Below, in pieces: positions 1 through 9,688 of a DNA stretch of 64,000 nucleotides. The stretch covers positions 97,461 to 161,460 of the forward strand of contig JAUNNN010000001.1 of NCBI GenBank assembly GCA_030531435.1. Direction: 5' to 3'. Position 1 is the stretch's first letter. Each line of letters opens with the position of its first letter. Made by a program: the position numbers and the translations under genes. The notes beneath the pieces were generated by a model. The model was not told where the DNA came from, did no database searches, and worked only from the letters and a program-made list of their open reading frames with translations. Source of the DNA: Lachnospiraceae bacterium. Its GTDB lineage: Bacteria > Bacillota > Clostridia > Lachnospirales > Lachnospiraceae.

Positions 1-2262
1 CTGTCCCCTAAGTAAAGTATCGACATCTTTATATACTTCTTTATATTCAAGCATACTCTCAAGACATACTACAACTGGCGTAATACCAGCCATAATCTGC
101 TCTTCTGTTAGTGGGGTAGTATCACTAAATGTTTCAATCCTTGTCTTTGACTTTCTATTGCCACTTTCCCATATATAATCCATATCTTTATTTACAACAA
201 CACCAAACAACTCCTCAGCCCTTACAACAGCAGCAGATGCATCTGTATATACATCTTCCATTTCACCCTTTGCATATACAAAATATCTTGATTTATTGTC
301 TCTATCTGTAAATTCAATATTTCTATCTTCCTCATAAAGAACTTCCTTCGGAGTAAGAACTTTAACAGAATCGTAGTTTCCTTCCTTTGCAAGGACAATT
401 TGATGCGTTGTTTCCATTTCATCAGTTACAACAGATGTGTAAATATTGTCATTTGCAGATTCTATATCACTTGTTAATATTTGATCCGGATCAATGTCAT
501 AGTATTTTTCTTCTTCATCCTTTGACAGTCTTTCTAAAACTATCATCTCATCATTGATTTCAACACCTGAAATGTAAACATTCTCTTTCTCATACTCTTT
601 AAGAATATTTCCCTTTATATCTTCAATAGTAATTTTTCTCATAGGAATAATGGTACGTCCCACAGTATCAGTAGTTATATCAGAAATAAGTGCAGTACCA
701 TATACAAGATCATTACCAATAAATCCAAGCGGCATAATGATATTACCTGCTGGAGCATTCATAACTTCAGGAGTTATTTTATTTAATGAATAGAACTGAA
801 GGCTGTTTAAATCAGCAATTCCATTACCTGTCTGCCATGCAATAATTGAATTATCATTTGACGAAACAAATCTTGTCTCATCAAGATTTTTAGCAACAGT
901 TTCTGTTTCCTTTGATTCGAGGTTTATACTATAAACCGAACTATCAAGAAGCACATACATTTTCCCTCTTGTGTTGATATATGACAGCTTCTCTATATCT
1001 TTTTTAAGAATCTCGTATGATTTTCTATAAGGAATAAATAACTGTTCCTCAATTGTATTTACAACTGCATCATAATAGTAAAGCGCAACACCAACTTGAC
1101 CTTCATGGAAACCTCTATTCATATAACCATATACTAAAAATGTTACATTTCCTGCTTCATCAATGGACATTACCTTAATATCTGACGCATTATAATTTAC
1201 TCTCTCGTCATCGTTCTTTTCATCTCTAAAACTGAACACTCTTGCTATATTTCCTGAACCCGTATTAAAGCTGAATAATGAATTTTCCTGAACAAACGCA
1301 ACTATTGAATCATTAGGGCTTTCTGATACCTTAACAGGCTCATTAACTATTCCGTTAATTATTTTATTATTAACAACAGCATTTGACTCGTTGTTAATAA
1401 TCTGATTCATTGTTCTCTCATATTCCATAAGGTACATTCTCTCTGTACCTTTTCTTATTCTGAAATATTCCTTAACGTTATACAGTTCATTTTTTATTCT
1501 TACTCTGTATAAAAGTTCAATACATGCATTCAGAGAATCAATAGAAATAATATTTATATTTTTCTCACCCATAACAATAGGTGCTAATGTTCCCCAGGAT
1601 AACTGATTATAGCTTGAGTGAATATTTACATATCCATAACTTGAGTTATCGCCATAGGCATTTGATTCCATGTATTTCTTTAATTCAGGTGCCTTACCCT
1701 GATCAAAGGTTGTCTCTGAAAAATATGTGCAGAAATTAATCTTATCTACAAGTGAGAGCTCTGTTGTATTGATGATTCTTGCATAATAATCAATAACGTT
1801 ACCATCACCATTAGTAAGCTTAATAACAAGCATGTATTCCTTTTCATCTTCAATTAAATCTTTAAATGTGAATTTTGCCCTAATAATATCATTTTTAAAG
1901 TCAAATGATTCAAGATCACCATTTTCAATAAGCCTTTTACAATCAAGACTTCTGACTTCATATAATAGCTTGGCAATAGATGTTCCAAATGTATTTATTT
2001 CTACATCAAGAGATCTGTCTGCATTGATAGGTGTAATTGGTCCACGCAAAAAGTTACCCTCCATTTGCATTGTATAACCATGAAGGGCATTAACTTTCAG
2101 ATTGTCTATATTCATATATACAATGGGAAGTGATGCCGAAGGCATGTCGGCCGTAAGGTCTGTATTACCTCTGTTAAGAATTCTGCTTATAACTGTAAGT
2201 GAAATTAAAAACAGTACTACAAATACGGCTCCCCTAATAAGAATTAGCCTATACTTTTTCAT
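1..2262 (-). CDS. membrane-anchored protein of unknown function (partial, C-terminus outside window)
   Basis: An open frame runs from an ATG at 2262 to the left edge with no stop, giving 754 codons; the true C-terminus lies beyond base 1. The ATG overlaps the stop of the upstream mutase gene (ATGA, 4 nt), so the two are translationally coupled. The N-terminus has a few basic residues followed by one hydrophobic segment at about residues 7-24, which fits a signal anchor with a large exported domain. The rest is hydrophilic, rich in Asn, Ile, Glu and Tyr, with beta-rich repeating stretches. I do not recognise the family. Its position with glf, an MBOAT transferase and nucleotidyltransferases suggests a role in surface polysaccharide assembly or export; this is inference from context. 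Confidence 0.85.
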   Translation of the reverse strand, partial: MKKYRLILIRGAVFVVLFLISLTVISRILNRGNTDLTADMPSASLPIVYMNIDNLKVNALHGYTMQMEGNFLRGPITPINADRSLDVEINTFGTSIAKLLYEVRSLDCKRLIENGDLESFDFKNDIIRAKFTFKDLIEDEKEYMLVIKLTNGDGNVIDYYARIINTTELSLVDKINFCTYFSETTFDQGKAPELKKYMESNAYGDNSSYGYVNIHSSYNQLSWGTLAPIVMGEKNINIISIDSLNACIELLYRVRIKNELYNVKEYFRIRKGTERMYLMEYERTMNQIINNESNAVVNNKIINGIVNEPVKVSESPNDSIVAFVQENSLFSFNTGSGNIARVFSFRDEKNDDERVNYNASDIKVMSIDEAGNVTFLVYGYMNRGFHEGQVGVALYYYDAVVNTIEEQLFIPYRKSYEILKKDIEKLSYINTRGKMYVLLDSSVYSINLESKETETVAKNLDETRFVSSNDNSIIAWQTGNGIADLNSLQFYSLNKITPEVMNAPAGNIIMPLGFIGNDLVYGTALISDITTDTVGRTIIPMRKITIEDIKGNILKEYEKENVYISGVEINDEMIVLERLSKDEEEKYYDIDPDQILTSDIESANDNIYTSVVTDEMETTHQIVLAKEGNYDSVKVLTPKEVLYEEDRNIEFTDRDNKSRYFVYAKGEMEDVYTDASAAVVRAEELFGVVVNKDMDYIWESGNRKSKTRIETFSDTTPLTEEQIMAGITPVVVCLESMLEYKEVYKDVDTLLRGQ

Positions 2263-3368
2263 TTACCAATTTCTGCATTTACAACTTCAAGCGCTCTTGC
2301 AACAACCTGGTGCATATCATAGTATTTGTACTCACCAAGTCTTCCACCAAAAATAATATTTTCTTCCTTATCTGCAAGTTCTTTATATTTTGCAAATAAT
2401 TCATTATTCTTGTCATCGTTCATTGGGTAATATGGTTCATCACCCTTCTTCCATGTAGCTGGATACTCTTTTGTGATGACTGTCTTACCATCTGTTTTAA
2501 ATTCAAAATGCTTATGTTCAATAATTCTTGTATATGGAACTTCATACTCAGTGTAATTTACAACTGCATTTCCCTGATAGTTTTCCATATCAAGAGTTTC
2601 TGTTTCGAATCTAAGACTTCTGTATTCGAGTTCGCCAAATTTATAGTTATAGAACTCATCAATCATTCCTGTGAATACAACCTTTTTCGCCATAGATGTA
2701 TATTCTTCTCTCTTTGCGAAGAAATCTTCTGATAGCCATACATCAGAACCTTCTAACATCTTTTCAATGATTTTTGTGTATCCACCTTCAGGAATTCCCT
2801 GATATTTATCATTAAAATAGTTATTATCAAATGTGAATCTTACAGGAAGCCTTTTTATAATAAATGCTGGAAGCTCTGTAGCTCTTTTTCCCCACTGCTT
2901 CTCTGTATATCCTTCAATTAATTTCTCGTAAATATCTTTACCTATGAGACTTATTGCCTGTTCTCTTACATTTTTAGGCTCGCCCTCTAAATTACCAAGC
3001 GCTTCTTTTTTCTGCTCCTCAATCTTTGCCTTTGCCTCTTCTGGAGTATTAACACCCCAAAGGCCATGGAATGTATTCATATTAAATGGCAGGTTATAAA
3101 GCTCATCTTTATATCTAGCAACTGGGCTGTTTGTATATCTGTTAAACTCAACAAATGAATTCATATAATCCCATACTTCTTTATTTGATGTATGGAAAAT
3201 ATGAGCACCATATTTATGAACATTTATACCCTCAACTTCTTCTGTATAAACGTTTCCACCTATATGATTTCTTTTATCAATTACAAGACATTTCTTTCCT
3301 GCTTTTTTAGCCTCGTGAGCAAATATTGCTCCAAATAATCCTGCTCCAACTATTAAATAATCGTACAT
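2259..3368 (-). CDS. glf: UDP-galactopyranose mutase
   Basis: Interconverts UDP-galactopyranose and UDP-galactofuranose, the donor for galactofuranose in surface glycans, using reduced FAD in the cytoplasm. The 369 residues are the usual length. The N-terminus carries a dinucleotide-binding fold (GAGLFGA at about 8-14), followed by the family blocks NHIGGN and KYGAHIFHT, then GYTEKQWG and the C-terminal FGGRLGEYKYYDMHQV segment. It overlaps the downstream gene by 4 nt and sits in a minus-strand surface-polysaccharide run. The assignment is firm from whole-length family resemblance. Confidence 0.96.
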   Translation of the reverse strand: MYDYLIVGAGLFGAIFAHEAKKAGKKCLVIDKRNHIGGNVYTEEVEGINVHKYGAHIFHTSNKEVWDYMNSFVEFNRYTNSPVARYKDELYNLPFNMNTFHGLWGVNTPEEAKAKIEEQKKEALGNLEGEPKNVREQAISLIGKDIYEKLIEGYTEKQWGKRATELPAFIIKRLPVRFTFDNNYFNDKYQGIPEGGYTKIIEKMLEGSDVWLSEDFFAKREEYTSMAKKVVFTGMIDEFYNYKFGELEYRSLRFETETLDMENYQGNAVVNYTEYEVPYTRIIEHKHFEFKTDGKTVITKEYPATWKKGDEPYYPMNDDKNNELFAKYKELADKEENIIFGGRLGEYKYYDMHQVVARALEVVNAEIGK

Positions 3369-3414
3369 TTTTTTTCCCTTAGTTTATGTTTTTAATTAAT
3401 TATTTTTCTGTAAT

Positions 3415-4461
3415 TTAGTGGAATAAGCCTTCGTAATCATACGAAGTAGCGTACTCATACATATGTAAAAGTGTATCAAAATAAGTATCTTTTGTAACCT
3501 CTTTTTTACCGTCTCTCATGCACTCATACATGTATTTATTTATGTCCTGTTTAAAGTGAGAATAGTCTCTGTAATTATTTAAATCAGTGACAATATCATA
3601 TTCATCCTGGAAATAGAAAATTCTTACATTATCATAATCAAGAAGCTTATTCATAACTCTCTCAAGAGCACAAATCTCAGGCTCGGCATTACCAAGTCTT
3701 ACTGAATTATCCCAAAACAGCATACTGTATGGAGATGAATAAAGCATAAATGTAATATCAGGACGCGCCTCAATATAAGGAGTTATTGAATCAATAAACA
3801 CATCTGAATTTTCAAAATATGTATCATATGGTTTCATGTAAGATGCTGAAATCGGTCTCCTAGATATATATGCACCTCTTGCAGTGTATTTGTCGTATCC
3901 ATATTTATGAGACCATACATACGCATTATCATCAGAATATCCTTCACGAATATTATTAATTATGAACATTGGAAGGTATCTGAAAATAACTGATTTATTC
4001 CATATGTAATATGAATCATCAGAAATTTTATCGTTATATAAATATTCAGGTATAGTTTCAGGGAATTCCTCTGGATCATTTGTAAGTAAGTATGTATCAA
4101 ATGAAAATACTACATTTTTCACATCTGGCTTTTTAATCACTTCATCAAGAATAAGTTTATAATCTGAAAAATGAGCGCCCTGAAGACATATTTTCACTGT
4201 AGAATTTCCAAACACTCCATCATTGAACCATGAATCCACAAAGTTCTCGCTCATTGATGAACCTATTAATACAGTGTCATAGGTAGCATTTTTTGCAACA
4301 CCAACTAGAGCTGATCTTTCATCTGTCTCTACTGCCTGAAACTTTCCAAATGGCATATGATAATGAGAAAATGGATCCACTACAATAACTATGACTGCAA
4401 GTAGTATCAAAGTAATTACCGTATATGCAATTGTCTTAATGGTATACTGTTTTGTTGTCAT
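3415..4461 (-). CDS. SGNH/AlgX-DltD-like membrane-anchored protein, partner of the MBOAT acyltransferase
   Basis: 348 residues with one N-terminal membrane segment (about 11-28) and an extracytoplasmic domain. The motif GSSMSENF at about 67-74 resembles the nucleophile block of SGNH-like proteins that work with MBOAT transferases, and a DYSHF motif near residue 300 would supply the Asp-His pair. It lies 1 nt downstream of the MBOAT gene, the usual pairing in which the MBOAT passes an acyl group across the membrane and the SGNH partner puts it on a glycan. The exact acceptor is unknown. A role in O-acetylation of the local polysaccharide is inferred. Confidence 0.75.
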   Translation of the reverse strand: MTTKQYTIKTIAYTVITLILLAVIVIVVDPFSHYHMPFGKFQAVETDERSALVGVAKNATYDTVLIGSSMSENFVDSWFNDGVFGNSTVKICLQGAHFSDYKLILDEVIKKPDVKNVVFSFDTYLLTNDPEEFPETIPEYLYNDKISDDSYYIWNKSVIFRYLPMFIINNIREGYSDDNAYVWSHKYGYDKYTARGAYISRRPISASYMKPYDTYFENSDVFIDSITPYIEARPDITFMLYSSPYSMLFWDNSVRLGNAEPEICALERVMNKLLDYDNVRIFYFQDEYDIVTDLNNYRDYSHFKQDINKYMYECMRDGKKEVTKDTYFDTLLHMYEYATSYDYEGLFH

Positions 4462-4462
4462 C

Positions 4463-5935
4463 TTAGAAATTCACATATATAAAAGTTGATACTTCAGATA
4501 AAGAAATAACGCACCATACAAATAGAATTACTGTTACTAAAACTGTTTTTGATGATGGTTTAAAATTCTCTATTCTTTCATTTGTATTTTTCATTTTAAT
4601 ACCTGCAAATATAGCAAAAATAAGTATTGCAAGTATAATTGGAAGTCCTGAATAATATGCCTGTATTTTAGTAAATTCAACAACTAACCACTGAACAAGC
4701 TCATATCCCTTTGGTGTAGCCTTGGCAACAAGTTCAACATTAACAGGAGTAAACTTAAATGACACAAGCTCCTTAAGAAGCATTAGTGCATTCTCAACAT
4801 CAGTTGCTCTAAAGAATACCCATGCTACATTTACAAATAAAAATGTTACAAACCATCTTATAGCCTTTGGCAGCTTTTCTGCATATGGAGAAATAACTCT
4901 GTCTATACAGCTTGCAATTCCGTGCATTAATCCCCAGATAATAAAAGTTACAGCTGCACCGTGCCATATTCCACTAACAAGAAAAACAATAAGAATGTTT
5001 ACGTATGTTCTTATTTTACCTTTTCTATTTCCACCAAGAGGAATATACACATATTTTGTGAAAAATTTTGTAAGAGTGATGTGCCATCTGTCCCAGAATT
5101 CACCTATTGATAATGCTCTATATGGAGAATTAAAGTTTATAGGAATATCAATATTTAACATCTTAGATATTCCTAATGCCATATCACAAAATCCTGAGAA
5201 ATCAAAATATATCTGCATCGTATATGAAACCATAACGATGAGTGCATTAAGCGTACCAAGGCCCTCAACATTTGAAAATCCCCAGTCTGCATAATGTGCA
5301 AGAGAATCTGCTATAAGAACTTTCTTTGTAAGACCTAAAGTAAATGCATAAAGTCCTTTAGAAATATTATCCCAATCAACGCCTATTTCAGATGCCTTAT
5401 TTATTTCTTTAATAAAATCCTTGGATAAGGCAATTGGTCCAACTGTAACCTTTGGGAAGAAAAGAACATAAAGTGCATAATCAGTAAAGCTTACTTTTTC
5501 AGCATTACCATCTATAGCATCTTTATAAGAATCAACTAAAAACGAAATCTGAGAAAAAGTAATAAAGCTAATACCAAGTGGCACTATAAGACTTGTGTAT
5601 GTAAGCTGTGTTCCTGTCAACTCATATAGTGTTACTTCTAAAAAGAACAGATATTTAAAATAAATAAGCGCCAAAATATTAAGAATAACTCCTAATATCA
5701 TAAGAGTACGCTTGAATTTCACCTTACTGTATAAAAGATATAATCCGTAGTTAATTACAATAGATATTGCTATAGTAAAAAGTCCCCGTAATCCGGCATA
5801 GCCATAGAACCACAGAGACATTAAAAGTAGAAACCACTTGCCGAAGCGGCCGTGGCCTAACTTATTCATCATATGATACCCAATTATTGCAACTGGGAAA
5901 AATACTAATACAAAGAAATACGAATTAAAACTCAT
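4463..5935 (-). CDS. MBOAT family membrane O-acyltransferase (AlgI/DltB-like)
   Basis: 490 residues, strongly hydrophobic with about ten membrane segments. Family landmarks are the FPKVTVGPI block, the IYFDFSGFCDMA segment, FWDRWHITL near residue 285 and the invariant-histidine stretch SGIWHGAAVTFIIWG near 325. These match AlgI/DltB-type transferases that move acyl groups from cytoplasmic donors to exported polymers. It is followed at once by an SGNH-like partner and preceded by two nucleotidyltransferase genes, consistent with acetylation of an exopolysaccharide. The acyl group and acceptor cannot be read from sequence. Confidence 0.93.
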   Translation of the reverse strand: MSFNSYFFVLVFFPVAIIGYHMMNKLGHGRFGKWFLLLMSLWFYGYAGLRGLFTIAISIVINYGLYLLYSKVKFKRTLMILGVILNILALIYFKYLFFLEVTLYELTGTQLTYTSLIVPLGISFITFSQISFLVDSYKDAIDGNAEKVSFTDYALYVLFFPKVTVGPIALSKDFIKEINKASEIGVDWDNISKGLYAFTLGLTKKVLIADSLAHYADWGFSNVEGLGTLNALIVMVSYTMQIYFDFSGFCDMALGISKMLNIDIPINFNSPYRALSIGEFWDRWHITLTKFFTKYVYIPLGGNRKGKIRTYVNILIVFLVSGIWHGAAVTFIIWGLMHGIASCIDRVISPYAEKLPKAIRWFVTFLFVNVAWVFFRATDVENALMLLKELVSFKFTPVNVELVAKATPKGYELVQWLVVEFTKIQAYYSGLPIILAILIFAIFAGIKMKNTNERIENFKPSSKTVLVTVILFVWCVISLSEVSTFIYVNF

Positions 5936-5938
5936 TTA

Positions 5939-6850
5939 TTACCAAAGTTTTTCTGGATATACACCCTTATCTTTTAAATCCTGAATACTCTTCTCAACAA
6001 AAGGCTTGTCTTCCTTATAAGTAACACCAAACCACTTATCTTCTGATGTTAAAACTTTAACGCTTGCCTTATCTTTTTTAATAAGTTCATCAACAACAAA
6101 TGGAAGATAACATTCTGCCTTTAACGGATTACTCTCCACCCCATTTTTCATAAACTCTGTGAATGCCTTATCAAGTTCATTCATAAAGCTCTTTGTGAAT
6201 CCCCAGAAATTCATTGAAACTGGACAATCTCCAGAAATATCTGTGTAGCTCACTTCATCTTCTGTATATGCAGCACCATTTTCTGTTTTAACGATTTTTG
6301 TACGTTCAACAATATCAGATAAATAACCATTTTCATCTGTAGTGCAGACGCCTCTTGAAACAGAGCCATTCTCTGTAAGTGTGTTTTTAAGAGCATATCC
6401 AACCATTGCATAACGATATTTATCATCATCTTCATTTGATATTAAATAATCATATATTTTCTGGAACGCTTCCTTACCGTAAAAATCATCTGCATTAATT
6501 ACTGTAAATGGTCCATCAACAACGTCTTTACAGCTAAGTACTGCATGAGCTGTTCCCCATGGCTTAACTCTGCCTTCTGGTACAGAAAAACCATCAGGAA
6601 TGTTTGTAAGTTCCTGATATACATACTGCACTTCGATATGATCTTTAACTATATCTCCAATGCAAGATCTAAAGTCTGGCTCATTTTCTTTCTTTATAAT
6701 AAAAATAACCTTTTTAAATCCTGCTCTTACTGCATCATAGATTGAAAAATCTATAATTTTATTTCCTTCTTTATCTACTGGATCTATTTGCTTAAGTCCA
6801 CCGTATCTTGAACCCATTCCGGCAGCCATTATTACGAGTACTGGTTCCAT
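5939..6850 (-). CDS. sugar-phosphate nucleotidyltransferase family protein (copy 1)
   Basis: 303 residues with the nucleotidyltransferase signature at the N-terminus (MAAGMGSRYGGLKQ at about 8-21), which binds the NTP phosphates, and a metal-binding NADDFYG motif near residue 119. Such enzymes make NDP-sugars from sugar 1-phosphates and NTPs in the cytoplasm. It lies 4 nt upstream of the MBOAT gene and just downstream of a clear paralogue; both share PWGTAHA/PWGTGQA, the NADD block and the WFGVTYKEDK ending. The substrate is not determined. A role in donor-sugar supply for the surrounding glycan locus is inferred. Confidence 0.85.
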   Translation of the reverse strand: MEPVLVIMAAGMGSRYGGLKQIDPVDKEGNKIIDFSIYDAVRAGFKKVIFIIKKENEPDFRSCIGDIVKDHIEVQYVYQELTNIPDGFSVPEGRVKPWGTAHAVLSCKDVVDGPFTVINADDFYGKEAFQKIYDYLISNEDDDKYRYAMVGYALKNTLTENGSVSRGVCTTDENGYLSDIVERTKIVKTENGAAYTEDEVSYTDISGDCPVSMNFWGFTKSFMNELDKAFTEFMKNGVESNPLKAECYLPFVVDELIKKDKASVKVLTSEDKWFGVTYKEDKPFVEKSIQDLKDKGVYPEKLW

Positions 6851-6882
6851 TATCTCCTCCTAAACTAATGAATGCTGATATT

Positions 6883-7836
6883 TTATAAATCTGAGAATAA
6901 ATCTTCACCAGAATATTCGTGGGCATCGATTAGTTCTTTAAAGCTATTTACAACTGTTTCCTTATCTTCTTTGTATGTAACGCCAAACCATGTGTCAGGA
7001 GAATCTAATACTTCTACTGAAACCTTATTTTTATTAACAAGCTCACCAACATATATTGGAAGAAGATATTCGTCCTTTAATATATCACTTGTATTATTTA
7101 GGAAATCAACAAATCCATCATTTAATGTACCAATAAAGTCAGGTGTAAATCCCCAGAAATTCATTGATACAAGTGATTCTGTATCAACTTCCTTACCATC
7201 AACCTCTGCTGTTATGCTACCGTCTGCTGCTGTCTTTTTAACTATGTTCTTTGTTTCAACAACATCTGTAAGGAATCCGTTATCCATCTTACAAATTCCT
7301 CTTGTAACACCACCGTTATCTGATAATGTATTCTTTAAAACAAAGCCAGCCATACATAGCTTATTTGGCTCTTCTTTTTTGTAGTTTTTAAGGAAATCAT
7401 AAACCTTCTGATAAGCAGCCTTTCCATAATAGTCATCAGCATTAATTACAGCAAATGGTTCATTTACAACATCTTTTGTAATAAGAATTGCCTGTCCTGT
7501 ACCCCAAGGCTTTGTTCTATCAGCTGGTACAGAAAAACCTGCAGGAATATCTTCCATTTCCTGATAAGCATATGCCACTTCTACGCCCTTGCTGGCACAA
7601 AGCTTCTCTATTCTTTCACCAATAATTTCTCTGAAATTCTTCTCTATATCATGACGAATTACAAATACAATTTTTGTGAATCCAGCCTTAATTGCATCAT
7701 GAATGGAATAATCCATAATAATTTCACCGTTTGGACCAACCTGTTCAAGCTGCTTTATTTTACGATTTCCATTTGCATCAGGACTGTCATATCTTGATCC
7801 CATGCCTGCTGCCATTATCACTAAACTAATATTCAT
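6883..7836 (-). CDS. sugar-phosphate nucleotidyltransferase family protein (copy 2)
   Basis: 317 residues from the chosen ATG at 7836, which follows a clear GGAGGG ribosome binding site; an upstream in-frame start at 7860 would put that site inside the gene. MAAGMGSRYDS lies at about 8-18 and VINADDYYG near 130. It is a diverged tandem copy of the next gene downstream, with an insertion around VGPNGE near the N-terminus. Both probably make activated sugars for the polysaccharide locus, and divergence suggests different substrates or a regulatory pair. This is probably the first gene of the minus-strand operon, as a non-coding gap of about 270 bp precedes it. Confidence 0.85.
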   Translation of the reverse strand: MNISLVIMAAGMGSRYDSPDANGNRKIKQLEQVGPNGEIIMDYSIHDAIKAGFTKIVFVIRHDIEKNFREIIGERIEKLCASKGVEVAYAYQEMEDIPAGFSVPADRTKPWGTGQAILITKDVVNEPFAVINADDYYGKAAYQKVYDFLKNYKKEEPNKLCMAGFVLKNTLSDNGGVTRGICKMDNGFLTDVVETKNIVKKTAADGSITAEVDGKEVDTESLVSMNFWGFTPDFIGTLNDGFVDFLNNTSDILKDEYLLPIYVGELVNKNKVSVEVLDSPDTWFGVTYKEDKETVVNSFKELIDAHEYSGEDLFSDL

Positions 7837-7958
7837 TTTCTTCCCTCCAAAATATATCAATATATCTTATTTCTGCACATTAATAAGCCATTGTATTATA
7901 CCATTTTTTATTTGTTTTTTCCATTACAATAAGATATATGTTACTTTCAGTGACACCC

Positions 7959-8055
7959 CGTGGTAAGTACAAAAGAAGAAATGCTTACAGCATTTCTCTG
8001 ATGCCTCAAAGCCGGCGGGCTCCCACGATATAAAATCGTGGTAAGTACAAAAGAA
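7959..8055 (-). repeat. tandem hairpin-plus-tail repeat (19-bp direct repeats with hairpins)
   Basis: Two identical 19-bp copies (7959-7977 and 8037-8055) lie 78 bp apart. On the minus strand each copy follows a hairpin and reads as a T-rich tail ending TACTTACCACG. The hairpins are at 7977-7997 (8-bp arms) and 8057-8080 (8-bp GC-rich arms). A third small hairpin (ccacgat/atcgtgg, 8023-8041) uses the end of one copy. It could be a duplicated terminator or a short palindromic mobile-element remnant. Confidence 0.7.
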
Positions 8056-8056
8056 A

Positions 8057-8080
8057 GCTCCCGGATTAAAACCCGGGAGC
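8057..8080 (-). terminator. intrinsic terminator of the isomerase-family gene
   Basis: GC-rich arms gctcccgg (8057-8064) and ccgggagc (8073-8080) with an 8-nt loop. On the minus strand the hairpin is followed by TTTCTTTT, 25 nt after the stop of the isomerase-family gene. Confidence 0.85.
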
Positions 8081-8105
8081 CTGTATTTTTATTCTATCCT
8101 ATATC

Positions 8106-9590
8106 TTACTTGAAAGGATTCTCTTCTGGATATGGAACTGATGCTGGTCTGTTGTAACCAATTTCATCAACTTCAACACCGATGTACTTAAATACTTCGT
8201 AAAGAGCCTTTCCGTAGTGACCGAATGCAACTGCACCATGATGTGGGAAGTTCTTTTCGATTAAGAAGTAACGGTAGAAACGTCCCATCTCCTTAATAGC
8301 GAATACACCGATACCACCAAATGACTGTGTAGCAACTGGAAGAACTTCACCTTCAGCAAGGTATGCACGAAGAATGTTATCTGCTGTTGACTGAAGTCTG
8401 AAGAATGTGATATCACCAGGAGCGATATCTCCTTCAAGTGTTCCCTGTGTAACTTCTACAGGAAGGTTTCTAGCCATGATCTTCTGGTACTTCATTTCGA
8501 AGTTAGCAAGCTTCTTTGAGCATGTATTTCCACAGTGGAATCCCATGAATGTATCTGTAAGCTTGTAATCGAACTTGCCTTCGATTGACTGCTTGTACAT
8601 ATCCTTTGGTACAGAGTTATTGATATCAAGAAGAGTAACGATATCGTCTGATACACACTGTCCGATGAACTCTGAAAGACATCCGTAAATATCAACTTCA
8701 CATGATACAGGAATTCCCATACCTGTTAAACGGCTGTTAACGTAGCAAGGAACGAATCCGAACTGTGTCTGGAATGCAGGCCAGCACTTACCAGCGATTG
8801 CAACGTATTTTCTGTATCCCTTATGAGCATCGATCCAGTCAAGGAGTGTTAACTCATACTGAGCAAGCTTAGCAAGGATTTCTGGCTTCTTGTTACCAGC
8901 ACCAAGCTCTTCTTCCATTTCTTTAACCTTTGCAGGGATTCTCTCATCACCAGCATGCTTATTGAATGCTTCGAATAAGTCAAGCTCTGAGTTCTCTTCG
9001 ATTTCAACACCAAGGTTGTAAAGCTGCTTAATAGGAGCGTTACAAGCAAGGAAGTTAAGAGGACGAGGACCAAATGATATAATCTTAAGATCCTTAAGAG
9101 CTGCGATTGCACGAGCGATTGGAACGAACTCGTTGATCATCTTAGCGCAATCCTCAGCATCACCAACTGGGTACTCTGGGATGTATGCCTTGATGTTACG
9201 AAGCTTTAAGTTGTAGCTTGCGTTAAGCATACCACAGTAAGCATCTCCTCTACCGTCTGCAAGCTCACCGATGTTATCTTCAGCTGCTGCTACGAACATT
9301 ACAGGGCCATCGAAATGCTTAGCAAGTAATGTTTCTGAAATTTCTGGACCAAAGTTTCCAAGATATACGCAAAGAGCGTTACATCCAGCCTTCTTAATAT
9401 CCTCAAGAGCGTTAACCATATCGATTTCTGACTCGATAATTGTAACTGGACACTCGTAAATGTCTGATGCATCATACTTTGCAGCATAAGCCTTGCAAAG
9501 AGCTTCTCTTCTTGAGATTGTAAGTGATGCTGGGAAACAGTCACGTGATACACCTACAACACCAATTTTAACTTTTGGCATGTTAATCAT
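8106..9590 (-). CDS. L-fucose/L-arabinose isomerase-family protein
   Basis: 494 residues without a signal peptide. The overall pattern is that of the fucose/arabinose isomerase superfamily: an N-terminal alpha/beta region with YLGNFGPE, a central acidic CEVDIYGCLSEF segment and LLDINN, a GFHCGNT segment and a C-terminal GHYGKALYEV tail. These enzymes convert aldoses to ketoses with a divalent metal. A strong GGAGG lies 8 nt before the chosen ATG. It follows the DUF4867-like gene by 98 nt and shares its promoter, suggesting a small sugar-metabolism unit. The exact sugar is unknown. Family membership is clearer than activity. Confidence 0.75.
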   Translation of the reverse strand: MINMPKVKIGVVGVSRDCFPASLTISRREALCKAYAAKYDASDIYECPVTIIESEIDMVNALEDIKKAGCNALCVYLGNFGPEISETLLAKHFDGPVMFVAAAEDNIGELADGRGDAYCGMLNASYNLKLRNIKAYIPEYPVGDAEDCAKMINEFVPIARAIAALKDLKIISFGPRPLNFLACNAPIKQLYNLGVEIEENSELDLFEAFNKHAGDERIPAKVKEMEEELGAGNKKPEILAKLAQYELTLLDWIDAHKGYRKYVAIAGKCWPAFQTQFGFVPCYVNSRLTGMGIPVSCEVDIYGCLSEFIGQCVSDDIVTLLDINNSVPKDMYKQSIEGKFDYKLTDTFMGFHCGNTCSKKLANFEMKYQKIMARNLPVEVTQGTLEGDIAPGDITFFRLQSTADNILRAYLAEGEVLPVATQSFGGIGVFAIKEMGRFYRYFLIEKNFPHHGAVAFGHYGKALYEVFKYIGVEVDEIGYNRPASVPYPEENPFK

Positions 9591-9688
9591 TGTTTTTTCC
9601 TCCTTATGAATAAATCATATTAATTTTTGTTTTTATTTAAACGGTTTGTTCCGTCTAATTCTTTACTACCAATAAATCTTTGACCTGA

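Noticed and set aside
4722..5294. 190-codon open frame on the plus strand inside the MBOAT gene
   Set aside because: It lies wholly antisense to a clear MBOAT gene, has no family features and no ribosome binding site.
6872..7384. 170-codon plus-strand frame
   Set aside because: Antisense to the second nucleotidyltransferase gene; Ser/Thr-rich as expected of a mirror frame.
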